DNA of 39,576 bases from an uncultured Gammaproteobacteria bacterium (GCA_913063505.1 CAJXYT010000010.1:1-39576); one strand, 5' to 3'; shown: positions 10,011 through 19,653, numbered from the stretch's first letter. Made by a program: numbers and translations. Notes: generated from the sequence alone by a model not told the origin.

Positions 10011-11769
10011 CCACGTGTCGCGGAACGCGCAATTGTTCAACCATGTGTTGAATGTGTTCCGGTGGTGGGCGGGTCAGATAGCTAACAGCAATCGCTACCG
10101 TGAAGTTAAGGCACATGCCAATCACGCCAATACCCTCTGGAGAAATCCCCAAAAACCAGTGCTCGGCATCATTAACGCCCCACGGTGCACCTACCCCTTT
10201 CAGGAATAAACCTTTGAAAAACTCGATGTAGCCGTAGGTAAACACTAAGCCTGTCAGCATTCCTGCGATGGCACCTTCGCGATTAACTCGCTTGAAGAAA
10301 ATGCCCAGCAGTATGACCGGAAATAACGACGCAGCCGCAAGGCCAAATGCAAAAGCCACCACTTGCCCGACCCAGCCTGGGGGATCGAAGCCAAGATAGC
10401 CGGCTACCAGGATTGCGAATGCTGCGGCAATTCGGCTCGCCATCAGCTCCTTTTTATCTGAAATATTCGGCATGAAAATACCTTTGATCAAATCGTAAGA
10501 TACCGCAGCAGAAATAACGAGCAAGAGTCCAGCGGAGGTCGACAACGCCGCCGCAATGCCACCGGCGGCAACCAGCGCAATAACCCAATTCGGCAGGTTC
10601 GCGATCTCGGGGTTCGCAAGCACTATAATGTCAATATCAACGGTGAGTTCATTGCCCTTCCATCCATATTGTTCAGCTATCGGCATGAAGGACTCATTCG
10701 AATCATCGTAGTACTGCACACGGCCATCGCCATTCTTATCGTCGAATACAACGAGGCCGGTTTTCTCCCACGTATTAACCCAGTCAGGGCGTTCGTCGTA
10801 CAGCAGGTTGCCGTCTTCAGTGCCTACTTCGCCGGTCTGAAAAGTATTCATCAAATTCAGCCGCGCCATCGATCCGACAACCGGTGCCGCCGTATATAAA
10901 ATGGCAATAAACAGCAATGCGTAACCAGCGGACAGACGTGCGTCACGCACTTTTGGCACGGTAAAGAACCGAACGATGACGTGCGGTAAGCCGGCGGTTC
11001 CGACCATCAGGGCCATCGTGATACAGAACACATCAATACGACTCTTCGTTCCCGATGTGTACTGATTGAAACCTAATGATGTAACGATATCGTCCAACTT
11101 GTCGAGGAGCGTGGTACCAGATCCGACGACCTCGCTACCAAATGCCAGCTGCGGAATCGGATTGCCTGTGAGTTGAATGGCGATAAAAACTGCCGGTACC
11201 GTATAAGCGAATATCAACACGCAATATTGAGCAACCTGCGTGTAAGTGATTCCCTTCATGCCGCCGAGGACGGCGTATATGAAAACTATACCCATGCCGA
11301 TCATGAGACCGGTTGTTACATCAACCTCCAGAAATCTCGAGAAGACGATACCGACACCGCGCATTTGACCCGCGACATATGTAAACGAGATAAAGAGCAG
11401 GCAAATCACGGCGACTATTCGTGCCGTCTTGGAGTAGTAGCGCTCTGCGATGAATTCAGGGACGGTGAACTTGCCGAACTTCCGAAGGTAAGGTGCAAGT
11501 AACAAGGCCAATAGCACATAACCGCCGGTAAAACCCATCAAATAAACGGAACCGTCATAGCCCATAAAAGCGATAAGTCCGGCCATCGAAATAAACGACG
11601 AGGCACTCATCCAGTCAGCTGCGGTCGCCATACCATTTGCCAGTGGAGAAACGCTTTTGCCGGCAATATAGAATTCACCGGTGTTTTGCGCTCGCGACCA
11701 GATCGCGATACCGATGTAGAGAGCAAAGCTTAGTCCGACCACGATGTAGGTCAGCATTTGAAGACTCAT
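9997..11769 (-). CDS. Sodium:solute symporter, ActP-like / VC_2705 subfamily
   Basis: SSS-family motifs: GEFYIAGKSVSPLANGMATAADWMSASSFISMAGLI, VLGGMKGITYTQVAQY, GGIAAALSTSAGLLLVIS; paired with a DUF4212 small subunit. Confidence 0.9.
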   Translation of the reverse strand: MSLQMLTYIVVGLSFALYIGIAIWSRAQNTGEFYIAGKSVSPLANGMATAADWMSASSFISMAGLIAFMGYDGSVYLMGFTGGYVLLALLLAPYLRKFGKFTVPEFIAERYYSKTARIVAVICLLFISFTYVAGQMRGVGIVFSRFLEVDVTTGLMIGMGIVFIYAVLGGMKGITYTQVAQYCVLIFAYTVPAVFIAIQLTGNPIPQLAFGSEVVGSGTTLLDKLDDIVTSLGFNQYTSGTKSRIDVFCITMALMVGTAGLPHVIVRFFTVPKVRDARLSAGYALLFIAILYTAAPVVGSMARLNLMNTFQTGEVGTEDGNLLYDERPDWVNTWEKTGLVVFDDKNGDGRVQYYDDSNESFMPIAEQYGWKGNELTVDIDIIVLANPEIANLPNWVIALVAAGGIAAALSTSAGLLLVISAAVSYDLIKGIFMPNISDKKELMASRIAAAFAILVAGYLGFDPPGWVGQVVAFAFGLAAASLFPVILLGIFFKRVNREGAIAGMLTGLVFTYGYIEFFKGLFLKGVGAPWGVNDAEHWFLGISPEGIGVIGMCLNFTVAIAVSYLTRPPPEHIQHMVEQLRVPRHVDVKQ

Positions 11770-11778
11770 ATTGTCGCC

Positions 11779-12036
11779 TCAGTCTTCATGAACATCATGT
11801 TCGCGATCGATGCGGTTCATGCGCCAAGCGTAAAAAAAGATCAATAACACGAACACATATATCGATCCCTGCTGTGCGAACCAGAAACCGAGCTTGATCC
11901 CACCAATACGAATCGTATTCAGCTGATCAACAAGCAGAATTCCAAATCCATAAGAGCATATAAACCAGATCGCGAGGCAAAAGCTCATCAGTCTAAGGTT
12001 CGCTCGCCAATACGCTAAGCGCTTCTCCGTATTCAT
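11779..12036 (-). CDS. DUF4212 sodium/substrate symporter small subunit
   Basis: 85 aa with two TM helices; RLAYWRANLRLMSFCLAIWFICSYGFGILLVDQLNTIRIGGIKLGFWFAQQGSIYVFVLLIFFYAWRMNRID is the DUF4212 pattern, immediately upstream of the symporter. Confidence 0.88.
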   Translation of the reverse strand: MNTEKRLAYWRANLRLMSFCLAIWFICSYGFGILLVDQLNTIRIGGIKLGFWFAQQGSIYVFVLLIFFYAWRMNRIDREHDVHED

Positions 12037-12325
12037 GATGATCCCACTTATTCAGAATTCCTTATGCTCAGAAAGCATCCAAGAATGCTGTAGCTGAGTG
12101 GTTAGAATATTTTTCTATTTATATCAGTCTATAAATTCATGTATGCATTATTTCATGCATCTATATTACAAATTCCTTTCTATAGCTATTGCTGCCATTC
12201 CTCTTAATGATTCTAGGGGGAGTATTTTATTATTTTCTTTATCCATTATGCCCCTTAGTACCGATTGCCGACTGGCTGCCGGGTTAGCGAATCAATTGCC
12301 AATCAAGCGGAAATCGTAAGCAAAA

Positions 12326-12354
12326 AAAAGCAGCTTCTTTCGAAACTGCTTTTT
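12326..12354. terminator. Terminator-like hairpin, possibly bidirectional
   Basis: aaaaGCAG-cttctttcgaaa-CTGCtttt in a non-coding region; A-tract and T-tract flank the stem. Confidence 0.5.
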
Positions 12355-12548
12355 CAAACCTACGCTAGCACGCGGTCATGGCTCCCTGAATCCCCCGCCA
12401 AGTCGTACCTGAAGGTATTTTTCGTTCTTCTGCGAAGCCCAATTGTTGCTGAAAGACTACGCTGATTAAATTGAAAATTCGCAGAAAACCCTCTGTATGT
12501 CAATCATTTATAATGAACTTAAGGCTTTCAGGGCGTTTTCAGACTTTT

Positions 12549-12574
12549 TCTGTTGCTAAATAACAACAGATTTT
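12549..12574 (+). terminator. Terminator-like hairpin in intergenic DNA with no obvious upstream CDS
   Basis: TCTGTTG-ctaaataa-CAACAGA followed by TTTT; perfect 7-bp stem. Confidence 0.4.
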
Positions 12575-12793
12575 GATGGGCCATATTCTCTGCAAAATCA
12601 ATATCTAACGCGACTAAGCCCGCCTCTCATTAGCGACCAGATTCGCCAACTGGTTGAATACAGGCACTTCAAATCAACCCGGTCACCAGTCGTCAACGAA
12701 CCTGGATAAACGTGTGCCGCGCCATTCTTCTTAGTATGCCATTCACCCTGACATACAAAAGAAGCCCTTAGCGCTGCGTGATAAAGTAACTAA

Positions 12794-13225
12794 ATGAAAA
12801 AAATAACGCTTCGGGCCACCGCCATTTTCGTCATCCTCGGTGTCAACTGCATCTGGCCCGCAAATGCGGATACTGCCTTGCACGGTATCCATGGCTATAC
12901 GTATAACGGCCTACGGTTATTTTCAGTTCTGATCTTCGACGATGACGGCCAAATCTTTGCCGCTGGTGATTCTAAACTCCTCTCAAATTATCCTGAGGCG
13001 ACTCTGATCGACGAAGCCCAGAAGACGGTATTGCCAGGATTAATCCACTCGCATACCCGCGTTTATGGCTTCGGCCTGTTCAGGTCGAATCTCGACTTGT
13101 TTGGCTCTGCTCGCGTCGAAAATTCTGTCGCCCAAATTAAATCCTATGCAGCAGCTGAACCGCGCGCTCGATGGATTACTGGACGAGGTTGGCACGTTAC
13201 CAAAGACTCGGGAACGCTTTCGTGA
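12794..13225 (+). pseudogene. Truncated amidohydrolase (YtcJ-like) with signal peptide; N-terminal fragment only
   Basis: MKKITLRATAIFVILGVNCIWPANA signal peptide, VLPGLIHSHTRVYGFGLFRSNLDLFGSARV..IKSYAAAEPRARWITGRGW matches the amidohydrolase N-terminal region; the metal-binding and catalytic remainder is absent after ITGRGW. Confidence 0.7.
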
Positions 13226-14013
13226 TTGTCGAACAGATCTGGACGGGCAACAGTCTGCGAAACTTCAATTATCTGATTGTGTGCCCGGAAACTGGAGACG
13301 CGCTTGCGATCGATCCTCTCGACTACAAGACGTGCCTCAACATCGCTGCCGAACGCGGTTGGCAAATTACACAGATTCTGAACACCCATGAACACGCAGA
13401 CCATATTGGTGGCAATAAAGGCATCGTTAATGCGACCGGCGCGAAAGTAATAGCCCATGAATTGGCGTATGACAGGATTCCGAATATGGATCGTGGTGTC
13501 GGGGCCGGCGACATCATTAAGGTTGGAAAATCAGTGGAGCTGGAGTGTCTGGATACTCCTGGGCATACCATGAGCCACATTTGCCTGTTATCGCAAACGG
13601 ATCATCCTGGCTTATTCAGTGGCGACACGCTATTCAATGCTGGGGCCGGGAATTGCCACAACGGTGGCCACCCCAATCAACTGTTTGACACGTTCGAGCA
13701 ACAGCTGGAGACACTGGGTAATGACACTCGCATATACCCTGGCCACGACTACATGATTAACAATCTTGCATTTACCCTGGATCGCGAACCTGACAATGCC
13801 ATCGCGGCAAGCATGTTAGAGCAGTATAAGAATCAGGATCCAGACGACGCTTTGATAACGACGCTGCAGCAAGAAAAAGAAGTTAACGTATTTTTTCGCC
13901 TGGGCAGTCCGTCGGTCATTGCCAAACTCGCAGCAGACTTTCCAGACATCGGCGACAAACCGGACGCGCGCAGTGTGTTCGTGAAACTACGCGAACTCAG
14001 GAATAGTTGGTAG
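13222..14013 (+). CDS. Metallo-beta-lactamase fold hydrolase, hydroxyacylglutathione hydrolase (GloB)-like
   Basis: NTHEHADHIGGNKGI (HxHxDH), DTPGHTMSHICLL, LFSGDTLF, YPGHDYMINNL. Likely GTG start at 13222 overlapping the upstream TGA; the ORF track start 13171 lies in amidohydrolase-derived DNA. Confidence 0.85.
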   Translation: MIVEQIWTGNSLRNFNYLIVCPETGDALAIDPLDYKTCLNIAAERGWQITQILNTHEHADHIGGNKGIVNATGAKVIAHELAYDRIPNMDRGVGAGDIIKVGKSVELECLDTPGHTMSHICLLSQTDHPGLFSGDTLFNAGAGNCHNGGHPNQLFDTFEQQLETLGNDTRIYPGHDYMINNLAFTLDREPDNAIAASMLEQYKNQDPDDALITTLQQEKEVNVFFRLGSPSVIAKLAADFPDIGDKPDARSVFVKLRELRNSW

Positions 14014-14803
14014 CGAGACGCAAAGCGACACTGTCGAGTTCCGCAGGATCGCCGTTAGATCTCGACCCCATCCACAGACAGAGAAGTGCAAGATAGAGTT
14101 TGCGCTGCTGCTCAAGGTGGGCTCGCCAGCGTTGGCCGTCGCCGCCCATATACGCATCGAGAAATACGGTGACCTGTTGATCACTTAATTCGTGATGCTC
14201 AACAATGGTTGCAAGATCAAAGAACGGGTCATTATCCGACGAATACTCCCAGTCCAGAAACATGAGTTCGGGCGTCGTAATAAGGTTGGCCGCGACAAGA
14301 TCATTATGACAGCAGCATAAATTCAGAGGCACTCGCATTCTGGCGGCAATCTCAACGCACTTCTTGGCGACATCAGGTTCAAGCCCTTTGAGGTTATCAG
14401 CGTATAGTTTAGCGGCAACGCTCGCGTCGAACGATCGGCCCGTCAGCGGCAAGGCATGCAATCGTTTCAATGCAGCTGCGATCATTTCGAGATTGCCCGC
14501 TTTGTCCAGGCAGTCTCTAGTCCAGACGACCCCTTCCGTGAATTCAGTGAAGTATAGACCGCTGTCCGCAAGTATCACTTGTGGTGCGAGGCCTGCTTTG
14601 CATGCCATGTTCTGCACATAGGCTTCATCACAACGAGAGTTGAACGGAGCTTCGCGGGGCTCATCGTCAATCTTGAGTACACCGCTCTTTGTGTCTTTTG
14701 TTACTCGCCAAGTGCGATTGGTAAGACCACCTGATAATTCTGACAGTGTCGCACCGTCCCATCCAGGAATATCCGCAAGCACTTGCTCTGGAGTTTGTGT
14801 CAC
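13997..14803 (-). CDS. Choline/aminoglycoside-type phosphotransferase, probable thiamine kinase
   Basis: APH fold: LSGGLTNRTWRVTK, CCCHNDLVAANLI (HxDxxxxN), LMFLDWEYSSDNDPFFDLATI; last gene of the TPP-riboswitch operon. Confidence 0.8.
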   Translation of the reverse strand: MTQTPEQVLADIPGWDGATLSELSGGLTNRTWRVTKDTKSGVLKIDDEPREAPFNSRCDEAYVQNMACKAGLAPQVILADSGLYFTEFTEGVVWTRDCLDKAGNLEMIAAALKRLHALPLTGRSFDASVAAKLYADNLKGLEPDVAKKCVEIAARMRVPLNLCCCHNDLVAANLITTPELMFLDWEYSSDNDPFFDLATIVEHHELSDQQVTVFLDAYMGGDGQRWRAHLEQQRKLYLALLCLWMGSRSNGDPAELDSVALRLATNYS

Positions 14804-15405
14804 CGCGACTGATTGTGCATAGATTTGGTCCAGCTGAACAGGCCAATAGGAATCATGATGAAATAGATTACAAATAGGACACTGGTCAATTTCAGATCAC
14901 GGGACCAGTAGATGAATATCGATGCCAAATCGATCAGAAGCCAGTACCACCAGTTTTCCAACACCTTCTGAGCGATCAGGTAAGTAGCCCAAATCGCGAA
15001 CCAAGTCGTGAGTGAATCTATGAACGGAAACGCCGCATCACTATAGATGTAGAGTAAAAGGCCGTTCGCAAGACCCAAGACCACTATGCAGGAAATCGCC
15101 CGAGCATGAATCTTTAACGGCCACGTCACGACCGGCTTGTTGCTGGTGTCGGTGTGGCCAACGTTCCACTGATACCAACCGTATCCTGCCATCACCAAGT
15201 AGAAGACGTTGAGTATCGATTCCATGTACAGCTTGGCTTCGATAAATAACCAGATATAGATAGCTGTACTGATGGCTGCGAAAAACCAGCACACGATCTT
15301 CTCGCGGATGGCGAATGCAAGATAGAGAGCTGCCGCAACAACCGCGACTAGCTCGGGCAGTGATTGCGCCCGTGCCTGGTCGATAATTTCAGCGAAGGCA
15401 GTCAT
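14800..15405 (-). CDS. PnuC/PnuT-like vitamin transporter, probably thiamine (PnuT)
   Basis: YLAFAIREKIVCWFFAAISTAIYIWLFIEAKLYMESILNVFYLVMAGYGWYQW and ENWWYWLLIDLASIFIYWSRDLKLTSVLFVIYFIMIPIGLFSW are PnuC-family motifs; downstream of a TPP riboswitch. Confidence 0.9.
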   Translation of the reverse strand: MTAFAEIIDQARAQSLPELVAVVAAALYLAFAIREKIVCWFFAAISTAIYIWLFIEAKLYMESILNVFYLVMAGYGWYQWNVGHTDTSNKPVVTWPLKIHARAISCIVVLGLANGLLLYIYSDAAFPFIDSLTTWFAIWATYLIAQKVLENWWYWLLIDLASIFIYWSRDLKLTSVLFVIYFIMIPIGLFSWTKSMHNQSR

Positions 15406-15419
15406 TTACTACTCGTATC

Positions 15420-17492
15420 TTAGAACTTCATTTCAATCGTTACGCCAAACTGTCGTGGGTCACCGAAGCGCGTATACAAGGTGTCCGGGAAATCTGGCGG
15501 CTCATTCCCAAAGAAGAAACCTCGGACAGCGTATTCCCTGTTGAACAAGTTTCGACCCCACAACGATATTAGCCAATTCTCGTTTTCATATCCGATCCGA
15601 GCATTCACCAATCTGAAGGAATTCGATTTCTGGTCATGACTTGCCGAAAAGTAGAATTCGTCTTTGGCTGTTGCATCAACTCTTGCAAACATTCCGCTCT
15701 CGGAGCGATACGCTATGCCACCTGCCAAAGTATAGGCTGGCGCGTGAACCTGCTCACGGCCCAACAACGGATCGATACCCAGATCCGGCGGTACCTTCTT
15801 GAACGCGCCATCAAGCAATCCAAGATTTACGTATAACTCCCAGTCTCGATGCGGTGCCCAACTCAATTCAGCCTCTACGCCGAACATTCGTGACTCGTCG
15901 ACGTTCAGCGTGGCGAAGTCAAACGTTGTTGGGTCGCCCGGGGTCAGCTGAAACGACGTACGCACTTGCTGATCGACTCGCCATTGATGAAACACCGATG
16001 CATTCAGAAACAGTGACTGATTTAGGAGGGCGGTCTTGATGCCGATTTCTACCATCCAAAGCGCCTCGTTATCATAAAATCGAACGTTATCTGGCACCGC
16101 ACCAAGATTGAACCCACTGGCCTTGTAGCCCTTGGATAGACTAGCGAATGCAGCGACCGAATCAGTGAAATCATGAACAATGCCTATCTCGCCGCCCCAT
16201 AAACTCTCAGATGGGTCCGCCGTCAAATCCTCAGTGTCGTGATATTCCGTCGATCGCCGTTCGACTCTCAGACCAGCAGAGATCTGCGTATCACTATTAA
16301 TCTCATTATTGTATTGCCCAAACAGAGACATGTTCGTTGCCTTATAGCCACTGTCAAACGCGTAATCCAGAGTGCTCGAATAATCATAAAGCGGGTCGTA
16401 GTAATTTCCTCGATCCAGTTTCGCGAGTTCATCAGTCAAACTAAGCGCGTACACACCAAATAACCAATGCTGCGTCGCATAACGAAACTCCTGACTCAAC
16501 GTACGACGCTTACGATCATTAAACGCTTCATAGTCGTAGGTAACAGGACCCCAGCTATCATCGTTTCCCCAATCGGCGTCATAGCTGAAATTGATGTCGG
16601 AATTTGCGGCGGCAGTAATCGATGTTAGAGAGCCGCTGCCAAATTCATTCCAATCCAAACGCACGGATGCGCCGATGCTCTCCTGAGCATCCTTGCCGGG
16701 CTTATCGGACAACATTATGTAACTGTTATCGAGAGCAAAAGCGTCGTAGCCATTGTCGATATTGGAATACATCACAGCGATGTTGGCTTCGAAATTAGCA
16801 CTCTTCGCGAACCGTAATCGGGCGCGAATCGTGGACTCATCCCGGCCGTTTGTATCATTAGAATTCAGATAAGTATTATTCCTGAAGCCATCGCTTTCAT
16901 GCTTGTGAGCACTGAGTCTGAACGTTGCAGAAGCACTCTCGTTGAGCGCTCCACCGAATGCCGCTCCCACCGAAAATGCATTGTCCCCGGCAACACCAAT
17001 CTGAACTCGGCCGCTCTGTTCGGCTGATGGTTCAGTCGAACGCATATAGATAAGACCGCCAAGCGCGTTCGCGCCGTAACGGCTGCCTTGAGGCCCTCGT
17101 AATACCTCGATCGACTGCATGTCGAACAATGTGGCGATAGTACCGATACCGCTAAAGTCGATATCATCTATGAGGAAACCGATCGACGGGTTCGGTGCGC
17201 CCTCATATTGTGACGTTTCTCCTACACCCCTTATCTGGAAATACCGCGCCCGGTTTCCATCGCCGGACCAGTTCAGGTTTGGCACCAGATTCACAAGCTC
17301 CTCGAAATGCTGGACAGCCGTTTCTTTAATGAATTCGGCGTCCATGATCATCACACTTGATGGGATTTCTGTCGCAGGACGCCCGCGAAAATCGGCGGTG
17401 ACGATGATCTCGTCCATAATAGCGTCCGCGGCTAACGCCTGCGAGCCGATAAGGCATGTAGCTAAGAGCCACTGATGGGTCTTTGTAGTCAA
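15420..17492 (-). CDS. TonB-dependent outer membrane receptor, predicted thiamine uptake
   Basis: Signal peptide, plug domain (DEIIVTADFRGRPATEIPSSVMIMDAEFI..., IEVLRGPQGSRYGANALGGLIYMRS), C-terminal beta barrel ending FGVTIEMKF; TTG start directly after the TPP riboswitch. Confidence 0.92.
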   Translation of the reverse strand: MTTKTHQWLLATCLIGSQALAADAIMDEIIVTADFRGRPATEIPSSVMIMDAEFIKETAVQHFEELVNLVPNLNWSGDGNRARYFQIRGVGETSQYEGAPNPSIGFLIDDIDFSGIGTIATLFDMQSIEVLRGPQGSRYGANALGGLIYMRSTEPSAEQSGRVQIGVAGDNAFSVGAAFGGALNESASATFRLSAHKHESDGFRNNTYLNSNDTNGRDESTIRARLRFAKSANFEANIAVMYSNIDNGYDAFALDNSYIMLSDKPGKDAQESIGASVRLDWNEFGSGSLTSITAAANSDINFSYDADWGNDDSWGPVTYDYEAFNDRKRRTLSQEFRYATQHWLFGVYALSLTDELAKLDRGNYYDPLYDYSSTLDYAFDSGYKATNMSLFGQYNNEINSDTQISAGLRVERRSTEYHDTEDLTADPSESLWGGEIGIVHDFTDSVAAFASLSKGYKASGFNLGAVPDNVRFYDNEALWMVEIGIKTALLNQSLFLNASVFHQWRVDQQVRTSFQLTPGDPTTFDFATLNVDESRMFGVEAELSWAPHRDWELYVNLGLLDGAFKKVPPDLGIDPLLGREQVHAPAYTLAGGIAYRSESGMFARVDATAKDEFYFSASHDQKSNSFRLVNARIGYENENWLISLWGRNLFNREYAVRGFFFGNEPPDFPDTLYTRFGDPRQFGVTIEMKF

Positions 17493-17496
17493 AATT

Positions 17497-17575
17497 TCCT
17501 TCCTACGCCGGTATTAGCCGGATCAGGTTCTAAGGGTTCTCGGTACGAGTCTCAGGCCAGAAGGCCACCCCTGTA
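17497..17575 (-). promoter_or_regulatory. TPP (THI-box) riboswitch
   Basis: Minus strand CAGGGGTGGCCTTCTGGCCTGAGACTCGTACCGAGAACCCTTAGAACCTGATCCGGCTAATACCGGCGTAGGAAGG with THI-box signatures GGGGTG, CTGAGA, ACC...GAACCTGATCCGG.TAATACCGGCGTAGG. Confidence 0.95.
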
Positions 17576-17588
17576 ATTTATGCTTTGT

Positions 17589-18449
17589 CTATTTTAGTCG
17601 AGCTATCAGAGCTGATGTGTCCCAACGCTGACCACCGAGATCCTGCACTTCACTGAAAAATATATCAACCAATTTCGTGAGTTCCAATGTGGCTCCGTTG
17701 CTGGTCGCCTCATCGAGCGCGATAGCCAAGTCTTTGCGCATCAAATCAACAGCGAAACCAAAATCGAATTCATCATTTATCATTGTTTGCCAACGATTTG
17801 ACATTTGCCACGATCCCGCGGCGCCTCCTGAGATCGCCTCAGCTACCACCGCGCGGTCCAAACCTGCCTTCTTCGCAAAATGCAGGCCTTCAGCCAATCC
17901 CTGAACCACTCCTGTAAGACAAATCTGATTGACCATCTTCGCAAGCTGTCCCGACCCGACCGGACCAATCAGTGTAATCGCCTTGGAATAGGAATCTATG
18001 ACGGGGGCTGCGCGCTCAAAAGTAGCAGCGTCGCCGCCGACCATCACCGACAGTTGTCCATTTTCGGCACCCGCCTGGCCACCAGAGACCGGTGCATCAA
18101 GAAAATCAACGCCCTTGGACTCCGCCGTGACCGCGACTTCACGAGCGATGGTTGCTGACGCAGTAGTGTGGTCGACGATAACCGAACCTTCTGCAATCGA
18201 GCTGAGGACACCGTCGCTGCCAAGCAGTACATCGCGAACGTCATTATCATTACCCACGCAGGAGAAAACGATCTCGGCATCTCGAGCCGCGGCTGCAGGC
18301 GTTGATGCCGACTGCCCCTTATTCTCTAAACACCAAGCTGCAGCTTTGGATGCGGTTCGGTTATACACCGTAACCTCGTAATTATTTTTCGCAAGATAAG
18401 CTGCCATTGGATACCCCATGACACCAAGACCTATAAAAGCTACTTTCAT
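17589..18449 (-). CDS. NAD(P)-dependent oxidoreductase, 3-hydroxyisobutyrate dehydrogenase / GarR family
   Basis: MKVAFIGLGVMGYPMAAYLAKNNYEVTVYNRT Rossmann motif, DAPVSGGQAGAENGQLSVMVGG, GSGQLAKMVNQICL; start at M (18449) preferred. Confidence 0.9.
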   Translation of the reverse strand: MKVAFIGLGVMGYPMAAYLAKNNYEVTVYNRTASKAAAWCLENKGQSASTPAAAARDAEIVFSCVGNDNDVRDVLLGSDGVLSSIAEGSVIVDHTTASATIAREVAVTAESKGVDFLDAPVSGGQAGAENGQLSVMVGGDAATFERAAPVIDSYSKAITLIGPVGSGQLAKMVNQICLTGVVQGLAEGLHFAKKAGLDRAVVAEAISGGAAGSWQMSNRWQTMINDEFDFGFAVDLMRKDLAIALDEATSNGATLELTKLVDIFFSEVQDLGGQRWDTSALIARLK

Positions 18450-18521
18450 TCTGATTTCCTTTGAATTTTTCCTACGTGAACGCAGCTCTTTCACTTCTGC
18501 ATTGACAATAATTTTACTTAT

Positions 18522-19379
18522 TCAACTCGCCAGTATGCACTTACCGTTACGAAGAACGATCGTATCACGGTCTTTAACGGTGCATCGGAACGAAACGACG
18601 TTTCCGTCTTGCCACATATCGGTTGTGATGACGTCACCCGGTACGACAGGAGAAGTAAAGCGAGCGTCAAAGCTCTCGATCAGAGTGTAGTCGTAATCGC
18701 AAATACTCTTAAGAATCGCGCGACATGCAATCCCATAGCTGCACATACCGTGCAAAATTGGTCTATCGAAGCCAGCTTTCGCAGCTTCCCTGGGATCTGC
18801 ATGCAGAGGATTGCGATCGCCGGTCAGCCGGAATAACAAGGCCTGATCTTCACGCGTTGACAGATCGCAACTCAAATCCGGATCGCGTCGTGGAGCACGG
18901 TGCGGCCGTGGTCCTTTACCGTTCGGTCCGCCAAACCCGCCATCACCCCGGGCCATAACGGTGCAACCAAGAGTAAACAGCACAGTATCATCGCTCGCCA
19001 GTCGCCCCTCTGCTTCGAACAGGAATAACGCACCTTTGCGCGGCCCCCAATCAAATACGTCAGAGATTCTTTTGTTGATTAAAAGATCGGCTTTTGGTGG
19101 CAACGGACGATGCAACTGCATACGCTGTTCTGAGTGCAGTACTTGGCTAAAATCCCAGCCAAGTCCAGGCGGGAACATATCGGGCACCAAAACGGTCGCG
19201 AATGTTGGCACCGTCTTAAAGATTTTTCCCTGTTCGTAGACATAAGGCAATTCTTTCAGGTCAAGCGGGTCCAGCCCCATTCCCACGCTCAGCGCATAAA
19301 GAATGGCACCGGAATCGTCGTAGCTCAGAGGAAGGTCGACGACTTCCGTCGCCATAAGCTTATCGTAATTAAGTGGCAT
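18522..19379 (-). CDS. MaoC-like (R)-specific enoyl-CoA hydratase / 3-hydroxyacyl-CoA dehydratase
   Basis: YALSVGMGLDPLDLKELPYVYEQ...TFATVLVPDM and hot-dog motif LLFRLTGDRNPLHADPREAAKAGFDRPILHGMCSYGIACRAIL. Confidence 0.9.
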   Translation of the reverse strand: MPLNYDKLMATEVVDLPLSYDDSGAILYALSVGMGLDPLDLKELPYVYEQGKIFKTVPTFATVLVPDMFPPGLGWDFSQVLHSEQRMQLHRPLPPKADLLINKRISDVFDWGPRKGALFLFEAEGRLASDDTVLFTLGCTVMARGDGGFGGPNGKGPRPHRAPRRDPDLSCDLSTREDQALLFRLTGDRNPLHADPREAAKAGFDRPILHGMCSYGIACRAILKSICDYDYTLIESFDARFTSPVVPGDVITTDMWQDGNVVSFRCTVKDRDTIVLRNGKCILAS

Positions 19380-19653
19380 TATTCATCCAGTTATCAATTG
19401 CCGTAATTGTACCGGACTTGCATAAGAAATTGGCCCTTTCAATAGTGGGCCTACATTCCATCAGGTATTGGACAATTCATCGATAAAGGATGTTATTTTT
19501 AGCCCAAGATTATGCTTGATGGGGCAATCCTTAAGGAAGGAGCGAGATAGTGATTTCATTCTTATTACCGCCAATTCTCGTACATTGATAGTGCCTGAAC
19601 CGCTATGCTGACGTATTATTGAACTCCAGAGCGAATTAGACATCGAAATCATA

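Noticed and set aside
12098-12465. Short ORFs in the AT-rich intergenic region (e.g. MVRIFFYLYQSINSCMHYFMHLYYK)
   Set aside because: Low-complexity AT-driven reading frames without RBS or family resemblance; overlap a terminator-like hairpin
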